Below are positions 8,294 through 16,183 of a DNA stretch of 27,500 nt, one piece after another. The notes beneath the pieces are model-generated. The model was not told the DNA's origin. It did not search any database and saw only the letters and a list, made by a program, of their open reading frames with translations. The translations under genes and the position numbers were made by a program. Source of the stretch: a virus; the IMG/VR virus record IMGVR_UViG_3300034418_007637, positions 1-27,500 of that record; one strand, given 5' to 3'. Each line of letters starts with the position of its first letter. The stretch's first letter is position 1.

Positions 8294-8326
8294 CTATTAC
8301 TTAATAGAGTTGGTTTTACAAATATA
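8294..8326 (-). promoter_or_regulatory. Candidate promoter with palindromic leader for tail tube
   Basis: The complement of 8319-8326 reads TATATTTG (TAnnTTTG -7 box). Positions 8294-8307 form the palindrome CTATTACTTAATAG, which would lie just inside the transcript, before the tail tube ATG at 8275. The -33 element is unclear. The layout (box, then palindrome) resembles that at 14547-14579. Confidence 0.45.
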
Positions 8327-8327
8327 A

Positions 8328-8630
8328 TTATTTTTTATCTTTATTACTTGTTTTAGGCTTAGTTTCTTTTTCAAGTTCTTTTTCAGCCTCTAACTCGATT
8401 CGCTTTTTCTCTTTAGCCGCTTCGATTTTAGCTTGTTTTTCTCTTTGTTCTTCTTGAAATCTCTCTTTAGCTTTAGATGTTTTTATCTGCTCTTTTTCAG
8501 ACTGCATTAAACTTCTAGCGTTGCCTTGATTAATTAAGTTGTTACAAAAGTCATCTGTGCCTTCCATTATTAAGCCAGCCTTCTTTTTAACTCCTCTCAT
8601 CTCTATATCTTTTATCAATAGTACTTGCAT
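8328..8630 (-). CDS. Hypothetical protein with charged coiled coil
   Basis: The first 40 residues form a small ordered domain (VLLIKDIEMRGVKKKAG, then EGTDDFCNNLINQGNA), similar in style to short phage proteins found near head-tail genes. From about residue 43 the rest is a Lys/Glu-rich coiled coil. It lies between the tail terminator and tail tube genes. It may be a minor assembly factor. I do not recognise a named family. Confidence 0.6.
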   Translation of the reverse strand: MQVLLIKDIEMRGVKKKAGLIMEGTDDFCNNLINQGNARSLMQSEKEQIKTSKAKERFQEEQREKQAKIEAAKEKKRIELEAEKELEKETKPKTSNKDKK

Positions 8631-8636
8631 AATTTA

Positions 8637-9023
8637 TTATTTTACCAGCCTAAACGTATAGGACTGCATTATTAAAAATATTCGGTCTGCATCTGCATAA
8701 CCAAATTCTTCATCATTATATTTTACTGATTGTATATTTAAACTTTGTACCGTTCCAGAGTATCTATCTAAAACATCCCTTACTGCATCTGCTAATACTT
8801 TAACCGTTTCTGGGTTTTCGTGCCATACTTCTACGTGGTAAGTAATAACATCTAAAGGGCTTACTCCATCCTTTATATTGTGAGGCTCTAAAGTTTCTTG
8901 TGTATAAACTATATAAGGAGCTACAACTTGCTCAATAGCCATAAAAGGATAAATACGGTTAGATACATACCCACTTACAGTTGCATCGTTTGAAAGTAAA
9001 TTATATATTGCTTTTCCTATCAT
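8637..9023 (-). CDS. Tail terminator / tail completion protein (DUF3168)
   Basis: The 128-aa protein matches the DUF3168 (gp17-like) pattern: an N-terminal AIYNLLSNDATVSGYVSNRI motif with IYP, a central PYIVYTQ strand, YHVEVW and a C-terminal QSYTFRLV strand. Members form the ring that ends tail growth and joins tail to head. It overlaps the HK97 gp10-like gene by four bases and precedes the tail tube, the expected order. Confidence 0.85.
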   Translation of the reverse strand: MIGKAIYNLLSNDATVSGYVSNRIYPFMAIEQVVAPYIVYTQETLEPHNIKDGVSPLDVITYHVEVWHENPETVKVLADAVRDVLDRYSGTVQSLNIQSVKYNDEEFGYADADRIFLIMQSYTFRLVK

Positions 9024-9478
9024 ATACTATCTATTTGTTTTTGTATTTGACTGGCTATTTTTTCTGCTAAAGATTCGCCTATCCTTCTTCTTACCGCTGG
9101 CTCTGACTTCTTAACTACTCTTGGTACTGGGTTTGTATTTCTAACAAATCCATCTCCCCTTGTCTTATGTGATAATAAAGCTAAGTGATGATACCAAGCA
9201 CCCTCCCCATCATTTTGTCCCTTAGTTCTTGAAAATTTAAAGAAAACACCAGCCATAAATGTTTTTCTATCGCTATTTTTCATTAGCTTAGTTTTTAAAG
9301 ACCTTTTTAATTCTCCCTTATCTTTTGGTAGTTTTGTCTTTATTTCTTTTGATACGGTGGTAGCACCTTTCTTTAATGATGAATTAACAAGCCTACTAGC
9401 TATACTTTGCCTTTCTACTTTTAAAAGTAAACGGTCTAATTTAGCTCCATTTTCTAATTTTATGCTTAACCCATCCAT
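9020..9478 (-). CDS. HK97 gp10-like neck/tail component
   Basis: The 152-aa basic protein has the HK97 gp10 layout: a helical N-terminus (KLDRLLLKVERQSIASRLVN), the KKGATTVSKEIKTKLPKDKGELKRSLK core, an exposed AWYHHLALLSHKT region and a C-terminal helix with arginines. Such proteins act at the head-tail junction during assembly. It sits between head closure and tail terminator genes, as in HK97-like phages, and overlaps each by one to four bases. Confidence 0.82.
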   Translation of the reverse strand: MDGLSIKLENGAKLDRLLLKVERQSIASRLVNSSLKKGATTVSKEIKTKLPKDKGELKRSLKTKLMKNSDRKTFMAGVFFKFSRTKGQNDGEGAWYHHLALLSHKTRGDGFVRNTNPVPRVVKKSEPAVRRRIGESLAEKIASQIQKQIDSI

Positions 9479-9798
9479 TACGTTTGCTGTAATTTAGAAC
9501 ACATTAAAATCATTCCTTGTTGTCTTTGTATTTCTTTTATGTCCTCTATTTTATAATAATCTCCATTGTAATAAACTCTCATTTGATTTGTTACAGTAGA
9601 AAACCATCTTGTTTTAAATTCTACTATCCTTGATGTAGTACGGTTTTTATCATCTGTATTTTCACCTCCAGTCTTATGTACAAAACTAGCCCAACAAGCT
9701 TTATGAACAGTCCAACTCAAAGACCTAAAACCCGAAGCACCTATAACTTCTGACTTTACCTCTATGTTTATTCTCTTATCTAAACGTCCACTTTTCAT
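9478..9798 (-). CDS. Head closure / head-tail adaptor protein (SPP1 gp16-like)
   Basis: The 106-aa protein fits the phage head-tail joining family: it begins SGRLDKRINIEVKSE, has the W...KACWASFVHKTGGE segment, then RIVEFKTRWF and VYYNGDYYKIEDIKEI, ending in a strand. Members plug the portal after packaging and form the tail docking surface. Its ATG overlaps the stop of the embedded glycosyltransferase gene (9795-9798). Confidence 0.85.
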   Translation of the reverse strand: MKSGRLDKRINIEVKSEVIGASGFRSLSWTVHKACWASFVHKTGGENTDDKNRTTSRIVEFKTRWFSTVTNQMRVYYNGDYYKIEDIKEIQRQQGMILMCSKLQQT

Positions 9799-10472
9799 AA
9801 ATCAACTATTGAATCTATTTGCTTTGTTTCTAATTCTTTTACTGCTTCTTCAAATGTTACCTCATCCCCTGATAATATCTTGTAATCCCAAATGTTAACA
9901 TCGCTTTTAATATCTATTAAACATCCAAAGCCTACATCTATTATATGAGCTACATACTTCTCAAACTTCTTCATACTGTTATTATCTAAACCTACTTGAA
10001 TCTTATCGTAAATATCTCCTTTCTCTAATTCTCTTTCTAATATATCCCTTTTAATACATCTTCCTGCTCCTATTAATATCTTATAATCAAAATTCTTAGC
10101 CTCTTTACTTACTGAATCTAAAAATGTTACTTTACTTATTCCTAATATTGGAGTTTCATTTTCCATATAAGGCTCATAAGTTTTTAATAGTCTTTCTGTT
10201 ATTATATCATCATCTCCTAAATTCATCAAATAGTCAAAAGGATATTTAACAGCTTCTCTTATTCCTATATTCATTTTAGTTCCTAGACAATCATTAGGAG
10301 CATTTACATATTTAAACCCCCTATCAAATGCAGCAACTTTAGCCCATTGCTCACTAACTATACAAAGAACGTCTATATCGTAACTCTTTTGTAACTTCTT
10401 TAGATTATCTAAACAAATTAGAGTTATCTTTTCTCTTTTCCAAATCGGTAATAATACTAATATCTTAGCCAA
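9795..10472 (-). CDS. GT-A type glycosyltransferase embedded in the head-tail operon
   Basis: The 225-aa protein starts with a Rossmann-like strand (ILVLLPIWKRE) and carries a DxD-type metal/nucleotide-sugar site, LGDDD at residues 85-89, after YLMN. These are hallmarks of GT2-like GT-A enzymes, which move a sugar from an activated donor. It has no membrane segment. It is inserted between the head-tail connector and head closure genes, joined by an 8-base and a 4-base overlap. It shares general features with the enzymes of the glycan cluster at 14592-19912. A role in glycosylating virion proteins or a host glycan is possible; the substrate is not shown. Confidence 0.8.
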   Translation of the reverse strand: MAKILVLLPIWKREKITLICLDNLKKLQKSYDIDVLCIVSEQWAKVAAFDRGFKYVNAPNDCLGTKMNIGIREAVKYPFDYLMNLGDDDIITERLLKTYEPYMENETPILGISKVTFLDSVSKEAKNFDYKILIGAGRCIKRDILERELEKGDIYDKIQVGLDNNSMKKFEKYVAHIIDVGFGCLIDIKSDVNIWDYKILSGDEVTFEEAVKELETKQIDSIVDL

Positions 10473-11055
10473 AATGTTTTACTCTATAAAATCCTAATAA
10501 CTGTTTTACATTATCTGGTAAAGGTATCTGTGATGCGTTTGTCATACTTACATTAACACCTTCTCTATTCTCATATAAATGAGAAATCATTAATTTAACA
10601 GCGTGTATTATATCCTCTGGTATATCTGTTGAGGCATCCCCATATCCACATATATAAATAATCTCAATAGGATTAATAGTGCTTGTAGATGTTGTTGGAA
10701 ATCCTGCGCTTACACCCTCGTAAATAGTACTTACATCATCTAATAAATCTACTTGGTAGTTAGAAGTAGATAATGTTTGCTGTGTTTCAGAACTATCATA
10801 GTATTTTACACTTGTTACACTTTGTACTGGAGATACTTTTAATTCTATTTTTTCTCCAAAAGAGTTCTCATTTTGCCTCCACGTTTGAGTAATAAATACT
10901 CTATTGCAGTAATTCTCACATATTCTCCTAGCCGTTTTTATAATACTTGTTATGTAAGTATCATCGTAAGATTCGCCCTCATATCTTAAATGCGCTCTTG
11001 CTTCTGCAACCGTTACTGGTTCTACTGCTGGTTCTGATGTGATTTGATAACTCAT
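10465..11055 (-). CDS. Head-tail connector protein (gp6-like)
   Basis: The 196-aa protein starts PAVEPVTVAEARAHLRYEGE, followed by DDTYITSIIKTARRICENYC and later strands IELKVSPVQSVTSVKYYD. This is the standard pattern of the HK97 gp6/SPP1 gp15 connector family, including the ...EDIIHAVKLMISHLYENRE helix. It forms the ring under the portal. It overlaps the small coiled-coil gene upstream by four bases. Confidence 0.88.
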   Translation of the reverse strand: MSYQITSEPAVEPVTVAEARAHLRYEGESYDDTYITSIIKTARRICENYCNRVFITQTWRQNENSFGEKIELKVSPVQSVTSVKYYDSSETQQTLSTSNYQVDLLDDVSTIYEGVSAGFPTTSTSTINPIEIIYICGYGDASTDIPEDIIHAVKLMISHLYENREGVNVSMTNASQIPLPDNVKQLLGFYRVKHFG

Positions 11056-11309
11056 TTTTTCTTATTAAACTTTTTAAGTTCCTTTTTCAAGTTGCTGTTT
11101 TCTTCTGATAATTCCTCTACCTTTATTTTAAGGTTAGATACCTGCTCTTTTAAGTCTGTCACCTCTTGTGGCTCTGTTGCTTCCTTACAAGTTCCATTAG
11201 CAATTAATCTATTGGCTAATCCTTCTTCTAAATCATACTCATTTGTTGGAAGTAACGGTTTATCTTCATAAACCATAGCCCAAATCATTTCTACTCTTTT
11301 TGTTTTCAT
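11052..11309 (-). CDS. Hypothetical protein with C-terminal coiled coil
   Basis: The 85-aa protein has a small N-terminal part (about 1-45, with PLLPTNEYDLEEGLANRLIA) and a heptad-like coiled coil (about 48-85) ending in lysines. It directly follows the terminator after the major capsid gene and precedes the connector. Short proteins at this site in other phages are often minor capsid or assembly factors. I do not recognise a family. Confidence 0.6.
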   Translation of the reverse strand: MKTKRVEMIWAMVYEDKPLLPTNEYDLEEGLANRLIANGTCKEATEPQEVTDLKEQVSNLKIKVEELSEENSNLKKELKKFNKKK

Positions 11310-11318
11310 ATCTTTAAA

Positions 11319-11350
11319 TTAAAAAGGGGTGGTGATAGACACCACCCCTT
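11319..11350 (-). terminator. Rho-independent terminator after the capsid gene
   Basis: On the minus strand an 11-bp GC-rich perfect stem (AAGGGGTGGTG with CACCACCCCTT) and a 5-base loop are followed by T5 and an AT-rich stretch. It lies 20 bases past the capsid stop. It probably makes capsid mRNA more abundant than downstream connector and tail mRNA, with partial read-through. Confidence 0.9.
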
Positions 11351-11370
11351 AAAGTTAAGTTACTTATTTA

Positions 11371-12573
11371 TTATGTTACAATTTGTAGCATATGTTTAAC
11401 AGCTGAAGTGTCCATTAAACCAGAATCAGTACGTAAGAATCCAACAAATACTACTTGGTCAGCAGTCATATTAATTTCATCTGAACGTCTAATTGATAAA
11501 TCCATTACATCTCTAATGTAGAATTTCTTGAAATCTCCATAAAGAACAGATTTAGTATAATCAGCCATAGTTGCCATATCTTGATTAACTGTGTATGGGT
11601 CACCATCAATAGTTGAAGGCGCTCCACCTACAACTCCTGGTTGCCATAATGATTGATTAGCACTTGCTAAAGCTACTTGCTTTAATTTATTTAAAGTGTT
11701 GTCGTTAAACATCCAAGAACCATTCATTCTGTAAGCTGGGTCAACTGAATGTTTAAGGTCTAACAATTCTAAGAAAGTAGTTGTTGTACTTGCTGCTGAT
11801 AATTTACCAAAGCTAGAACCTGTTACTACTCCTTCTGGTTGAGCAGAACCTGTACCAGTTGTATAAGCTGTATTAGTACCTCTTGCCATTCTCTCAACAA
11901 ACAATTCTCTTACATATTGCTCAATATTAAAGCTAGAATCTTGAATTAACTCGTTAGGAACAATAATCTTACCAGTTGTGTACTTGTAAGCATTCATTTG
12001 TTTAGTTCCTAAAGTAAATGCTGATTCACTTGCTCCAGTATTAATAGACAATAAAGAAGCTGAATTACTTGTATCATCACTTGTTGGAAAGTCTAAGTTA
12101 TTCCCTGTTGCTGTTGGTATAATTCTTGCAACACTTCTAACCCCTCCGAAATCTTGTAAAGACTTAATGTATTCAGAAGCTAAAGAAGTTGGAATAAAAT
12201 AACCACCACCAGTTGTTGTAACTGTTTGCGCTCTGATAAATTGCTTATCTTCATTTGTTAAAGCATCTCTCAAATATCGGTCATAAACTTCTACTTCTCT
12301 TTTTTGGTCTCCTAATACTTGCTCAATATCTTTTTGGCTTCTTTCAGCTACCTCTAAGTTTCTTTCTTCATCTTGAGATTCTTTCTCATTTAAAGTTTCA
12401 AAACGTCTAATGTTTTTTTCTAAGTTAGTATCTCGTGCTGCTAACTCATCAAATTTCACTAAATCGTCTGCGTTCCATTCTGCCTTATCTCTGTTTCTGT
12501 CGGCTATGGATGTCATTTCATCAACTATCTGACCTCTTTCGTCTTTTAGTTTTTTTACATCATATTTACTCAT
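11371..12573 (-). CDS. Major capsid protein, HK97 fold
   Basis: The 400-aa protein has a charged, coiled-coil N-terminal delta (scaffold) domain of about 100 residues, then the HK97 core. Recognisable are TTTGGGYFIPTSLASEYIKS (start of the mature part), GGVRSVARIIPTATGNNLDF, ESAFTLGTKQMNAYKY, a NELIQDSSFNIEQYV E-loop/helix region and the C-terminal VVFVGFLRTDSGLMD. The prohead protease encoded just before would remove the delta domain. The gene is framed by twin hairpins in its leader and by a strong terminator. Confidence 0.93.
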   Translation of the reverse strand: MSKYDVKKLKDERGQIVDEMTSIADRNRDKAEWNADDLVKFDELAARDTNLEKNIRRFETLNEKESQDEERNLEVAERSQKDIEQVLGDQKREVEVYDRYLRDALTNEDKQFIRAQTVTTTGGGYFIPTSLASEYIKSLQDFGGVRSVARIIPTATGNNLDFPTSDDTSNSASLLSINTGASESAFTLGTKQMNAYKYTTGKIIVPNELIQDSSFNIEQYVRELFVERMARGTNTAYTTGTGSAQPEGVVTGSSFGKLSAASTTTTFLELLDLKHSVDPAYRMNGSWMFNDNTLNKLKQVALASANQSLWQPGVVGGAPSTIDGDPYTVNQDMATMADYTKSVLYGDFKKFYIRDVMDLSIRRSDEINMTADQVVFVGFLRTDSGLMDTSAVKHMLQIVT

Positions 12574-12589
12574 TATCTAAATTTTTGTG

Positions 12590-12642
12590 TGAGGCATCTT
12601 TACCTCATTAATAAAATAATTGTACTAGGCTTCTCCACCTAG
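12590..12642 (-). promoter_or_regulatory. Twin short hairpins in the capsid gene leader
   Basis: The minus strand carries two hairpins with 5-bp stems and 8-base loops: CTAGG-TGGAGAAG-CCTAG (12625-12642) and TGAGG-TAAAGATG-CCTCA (12590-12607). The stems differ but the loops share T-R-R-A-G-A-W-G. Neither is followed by a T run, so they are not terminators. They sit 17-70 bases before the capsid ATG and could affect mRNA stability or translation. Confidence 0.45.
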
Positions 12643-12646
12643 CGAT

Positions 12647-13288
12647 TTATTTAGTTTGTTGTCTCAAACTTATCTTTCTCAAAGTTAGTATTTTTTCTCG
12701 ATAATTTGGAATTTTATTTGGTGTTTCTTCTTTTTCTTCCAATATTGTTTCGTTAACTGTTAAATCTCTAAAATTTTCTGGTACTTCACATTCTACTACT
12801 TCATCACTAGAACGACCTATTCCAACTGTTGGGTCTGCTGGAACTCCTACAATAGAAATTTCATAAGGCGACCAATCAGTACTTCTATAAGTTGGTGCTT
12901 CTCCTTCTTTTTCTTCTTCTAATGTTAGGTTTCTTAATTCATACCCAAATGATACATTCTTTCTTATACCATCTAAAACATCTTGATATATTTCTTGTCC
13001 TCTTTGGCTTTGTGAGAATTTAATTTTAGCCATTCCCCTACCATTTTCTATCTTAGCGCCTAAAACAACTCCTATCTGCCCTCCTTTATGGTCTTCTAAT
13101 ACTGCTGCTGAATTATTCAATCTTGACAAATCAACGCTCTTAGGGTTGTGGTCTAATATCTCATTACCAAAGTATCTCATTACTGGTAATTCTGAACTGA
13201 ACGACAATTCAACCGTTCTATCATCTTCGTTTACTTCTCCTCTCTCAAAGTTAAGTGTTCTGTATTGTTTCTTTATCTGTGTTTTCAT
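12647..13288 (-). CDS. Prohead protease (HK97 family, peptidase S78)
   Basis: The 213-aa protein has the S78 catalytic set: His67 in AVLEDHKGG, Ser113 in KNVSFGYEL, and a Glu143-containing WSPYEISIVGVPAD strand. It would cleave the capsid delta domain during prohead maturation. The gene overlaps the portal gene by 38 bases and precedes the capsid gene. The C-terminal 50 residues are charged and are probably self-cleaved. Confidence 0.9.
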   Translation of the reverse strand: MKTQIKKQYRTLNFERGEVNEDDRTVELSFSSELPVMRYFGNEILDHNPKSVDLSRLNNSAAVLEDHKGGQIGVVLGAKIENGRGMAKIKFSQSQRGQEIYQDVLDGIRKNVSFGYELRNLTLEEEKEGEAPTYRSTDWSPYEISIVGVPADPTVGIGRSSDEVVECEVPENFRDLTVNETILEEKEETPNKIPNYREKILTLRKISLRQQTK

Positions 13289-14531
13289 CTTTTTTAGTTA
13301 TTGCGGCTTGATTTGAGCCTTTTTCATCTATTGGAGCTGTGTTTGTTTGCATCCAATAAGTATCTCCACCCTTATATGGATTCATATTTTCTAATTTTCT
13401 TACATCATTAGCACTTAAAAATCCGTTTTGTATTCCTACCTTATGTGCTTCGTATCTTGTTTTAATATCTCCCCTTAAAAGTCCTTCCATATTAAACTGT
13501 GGATAAACTTCTGATTTCTCTTGTTCTCTAAATAGTTTTCTATGTAATTCTTGTTCTATGTTTGTTACTAATGGAAGTATAGAATGTTTTACTAAGTTTA
13601 AATCTTGTGCATCTATATTAGTGAAAGTTGCGTGTGATAAGTCTGCAATCATATGTGGTGGTAATGTAAACCATCTTGCTATATCCTCAATAGAAAATCT
13701 TTTAGTTTCTAAGAATTGTGCTGAATCTGGGGGGATAGATATTTGCTGATACTTTAAACCCGCCTCTAATATTGCTGTGTTATGGTTGTTTTCTGAGCCT
13801 GCGTGTCTTTTATTCCAAGATTTAGATAATCTTTCAAATGACTTCTCATTTAATACTTGGTCTGTGCTTAATACTCCGTTTGTGTTTGCTCCGTTCTTAA
13901 AGAATGATGCTCCAAATACTTCTGTGGCTTTTGCTGAACCTAAGTTATCTTTTGCGTGGTCTATTACACTTTGCCCTATTACATTATTCCCTTTACCTCT
14001 AAAGTGTAGCATTTGGTATTGGTCTGCTTTTATCTTTGTGCCATCATCTAATAAAATGTAGTACATTAAAACCCCCTTTTCTATCTCAACCTTTGCTATA
14101 TTATTTGGGTGTATTGGCATAATAGATATAGGGCGATAATTACCACCTTTCTTAAAATCTATTAAACAATAAGCATTACCCCATAAAAGTATATGAGGAA
14201 TAATTATTTGCCTCCATACAAATGAAGTCATTAATTGATTAGGCTGCATTGCTAACAGCTTATAAATAGGATGTGATTTATCTTTTATTTTAGTGTTGCC
14301 ACTTTCTCTTATAATGTGGATTGGTAAAGATGATATTGCATTGGCATAAACTGTAACAGCAGCATAAACACCACTCAAAGCCATTGAGTTCTCTTTTGTT
14401 ATCCTTACACCTGATGCTGTATTAGTACCTAAAAAGGCATCGTACCACTTGCCAGACTCAAAATCATCTTGAGCCTGTGTTCTTTGTTCAGACCCTTGAT
14501 TGATGTTAAAAATTCTTTGGAAGAAACCCAT
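13251..14531 (-). CDS. Portal protein (HK97 family)
   Basis: The 426-aa protein matches HK97-type portals: an N-terminal Ser-rich entry with ENSMALSGVYAAVTVYANAI, SLPIHIIRE, LLWGNAYCLIDF, the QMLHFRGKG strand with IGQSVIDHAK, and IEDIARWFTLPPHMI. It forms the dodecameric DNA entry channel. It is the first gene of the late operon; no terminase gene stands before it, which is unusual for this family. Confidence 0.92.
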   Translation of the reverse strand: MGFFQRIFNINQGSEQRTQAQDDFESGKWYDAFLGTNTASGVRITKENSMALSGVYAAVTVYANAISSLPIHIIRESGNTKIKDKSHPIYKLLAMQPNQLMTSFVWRQIIIPHILLWGNAYCLIDFKKGGNYRPISIMPIHPNNIAKVEIEKGVLMYYILLDDGTKIKADQYQMLHFRGKGNNVIGQSVIDHAKDNLGSAKATEVFGASFFKNGANTNGVLSTDQVLNEKSFERLSKSWNKRHAGSENNHNTAILEAGLKYQQISIPPDSAQFLETKRFSIEDIARWFTLPPHMIADLSHATFTNIDAQDLNLVKHSILPLVTNIEQELHRKLFREQEKSEVYPQFNMEGLLRGDIKTRYEAHKVGIQNGFLSANDVRKLENMNPYKGGDTYWMQTNTAPIDEKGSNQAAITKKDENTDKETIQNT

Positions 14532-14546
14532 TAAATCTATATAGTG

Positions 14547-14579
14547 TCGTATAACTTTATACGATTAACTGCAAATATA
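14547..14579 (-). promoter_or_regulatory. Late-operon promoter with palindromic operator-like site
   Basis: The complement of 14572-14579 reads TATATTTG, matching the -7 consensus TAnnTTTG. Seven bases on, 14547-14564 is an 18-bp palindrome, TCGTATAACTTTATACGA, which overlaps the expected transcript start. It would be a fitting binding site for a regulator of portal-to-tail transcription. It lies in the gap between the glycan cluster and portal. Confidence 0.6.
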
Positions 14580-14591
14580 ATAAAAATTTAT

Positions 14592-15251
14592 TTAACTATT
14601 GAAATATTTATTTACTATTTCTGTTTGATAATCACAATTATTAGCTTCTACTTCATATATCGTGTTAGGAACGTGCTGGTATTTAAAATAATCTTCTGAA
14701 TGTGGTAAGGCTAAAATCATTTTATTTTGTTTATGAGCTTCTATTCCTATCCAAATATCAGCCATATTTGCTCTTTTGAATATATCGAAACTTGGTTTAA
14801 AATAATCTGTATGAAATCCCATTACCCCTGTTCCACCAAATTGAACATTTCTTAATTCTTTTTCTTCTCCTAAACACCTATGTTTTATTGCTGGAGATTT
14901 ATAGTAAGATTTAATAGGAAACTTATCAAAACTTCTAGCGTGGTGTGTTACTATAAAACAATCATCTATTTCTTTAATCATATCATAAACGTATGTTGGT
15001 GGGTAAATCAAATCATCATCCCCAGTAAAATAATACCCTTTAAAATCTTCTAAAAACATAAATTTTCCAGCATCTCCATAACGGTTATCTGAAAAAACTA
15101 CGTTTACTTTTTCGTGTGGGTATGGATTAGCTTCATAGTTATTTAAGCATAAATTAACTACATCTACTTGGTCTATTATAGAATCAATAGTTTTTACTAA
15201 GTTACTTTCTCTTTCAGATAATGAGGCTATATTAAAACTTATTTTATCCAT
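14592..15251 (-). CDS. GT-A type glycosyltransferase
   Basis: The 219-aa protein begins with a strand and SLSERESNLVKTIDSIIDQV, the usual donor-fold start of GT2-like enzymes. It has a DxD-like site GDDD at residues 77-80, after KGYYFT. FGGTGVMGFHTDYF, near the middle, resembles an acceptor-side loop. It has no membrane span. It is the last gene of the nine-gene glycan run and overlaps the methyltransferase gene by eight bases. The substrate is unknown. Confidence 0.75.
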   Translation of the reverse strand: MDKISFNIASLSERESNLVKTIDSIIDQVDVVNLCLNNYEANPYPHEKVNVVFSDNRYGDAGKFMFLEDFKGYYFTGDDDLIYPPTYVYDMIKEIDDCFIVTHHARSFDKFPIKSYYKSPAIKHRCLGEEKELRNVQFGGTGVMGFHTDYFKPSFDIFKRANMADIWIGIEAHKQNKMILALPHSEDYFKYQHVPNTIYEVEANNCDYQTEIVNKYFNS

Positions 15252-15849
15252 TTATTAAATATGTTTTACGCCCGTTATTTTTAGTGCAATCATCTTTAGA
15301 GTGGTTTATAATACATTCAACTTTACAATCTTTAAAAAACTCTAACTGTGGTTTACCCTCTACATCGTTATTAGTTTCTAATATTATAGTTGCTCCAGTA
15401 TCTAAACACTTTTGATATATTTCTCTCCAATTCTTTACCCAACTTCCTATACTTAATATAAATATAATATCATAAGCATTTGTTATCTCAAAATTTTCCT
15501 TATCAAAGTCTAATGTGATAAAAGATAAATTTCTTAACCCTAATATGTCGCTTATATTATTTGCAGCCTCTATACAAGTTGCATCGTAATCTATTCCAAC
15601 GCCTAATTTAATTTCTGGTAAATGATGTAACATAGCACCAACATTACATCCTAAGTCTAATACTCTTTTGTCTTTAAAGTCAACAAACTTTTTAATCTCA
15701 TCAAGTCTTTGCTTCGGGTTTCTTTGCCCTTGTATATGTATCTCGCCAATATCGTAAGAATGATAACCATAATTTGTTCTATTGTTCCATCCGTTGTAGT
15801 GGTATTTACCTACTGTTTTTTTTAGTTCGTTTTCAATCTCTAATTTCAT
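15244..15849 (-). CDS. SAM-dependent methyltransferase (class I)
   Basis: The 201-aa protein has the SAM-binding motif I, VLDLGCNVGAM (63-73), and motif II acidic strand GVGIDYD (83-89), then a DIIFILSIGSW strand at motif IV. It probably methylates a sugar or a glycan end, because its neighbours are glycosyltransferases, but small-molecule or protein targets are possible. It overlaps the ParB-like gene by 17 bases and the last glycosyltransferase gene by eight. Confidence 0.8.
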   Translation of the reverse strand: MKLEIENELKKTVGKYHYNGWNNRTNYGYHSYDIGEIHIQGQRNPKQRLDEIKKFVDFKDKRVLDLGCNVGAMLHHLPEIKLGVGIDYDATCIEAANNISDILGLRNLSFITLDFDKENFEITNAYDIIFILSIGSWVKNWREIYQKCLDTGATIILETNNDVEGKPQLEFFKDCKVECIINHSKDDCTKNNGRKTYLING

Positions 15850-16183
15850 AATAACAATCTTTTAAATCTATTCCGTTATATTTTAATAAGGCTATCCTAT
15901 GGCAGCCATCGTTAATAAGGTATTTTTGTATTTCTCCGTTCCACTCAAGTTGGATTGGTTGCATTTTTGATAAGCTAAATTCCTCTTGTAATTCTTTATA
16001 TATTTTTTCGCTATGCTCTGGTTGGTTTTTAACAAGCTCGTTGTAGTCTTTATAATCTCCACTTACTAATGTTTTAAAATGTACCGAATTTTCAATACTA
16101 AATATGTAATGAGGATAAATAAAAGCCTCACTATCTTTACTTTTTTCTGTTAAATGTTTTACTCTTATATCGTTATAGTCCAT
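15833..16183 (-). CDS. ParB-like domain protein
   Basis: The 116-aa protein ends in YLINDGCHRIALLKYNGI, the typical (N/D)GxHR signature of ParB/sulfiredoxin-like domains (residues 89-106). Proteins of this type are NTP-binding or NTPase and are also found in glycan clusters beside methyltransferases. Chromosome partition is unlikely because there is no ParA and no HTH domain. It overlaps both neighbours by 11-17 bases. Function is unknown. Confidence 0.6.
   Translation of the reverse strand: MDYNDIRVKHLTEKSKDSEAFIYPHYIFSIENSVHFKTLVSGDYKDYNELVKNQPEHSEKIYKELQEEFSLSKMQPIQLEWNGEIQKYLINDGCHRIALLKYNGIDLKDCYYEIRD

Noticed and set aside
14547-14564. Terminator of the glycan run
   Set aside because: The palindrome is AT-rich with only two central bases, has no T tract, and lies downstream of a -7 box, so an operator is more likely.
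15833-16183. Chromosome or plasmid partition protein ParB
   Set aside because: Only a small ParB-like domain is present, with no HTH part, no ParA gene and no parS-like repeats nearby.
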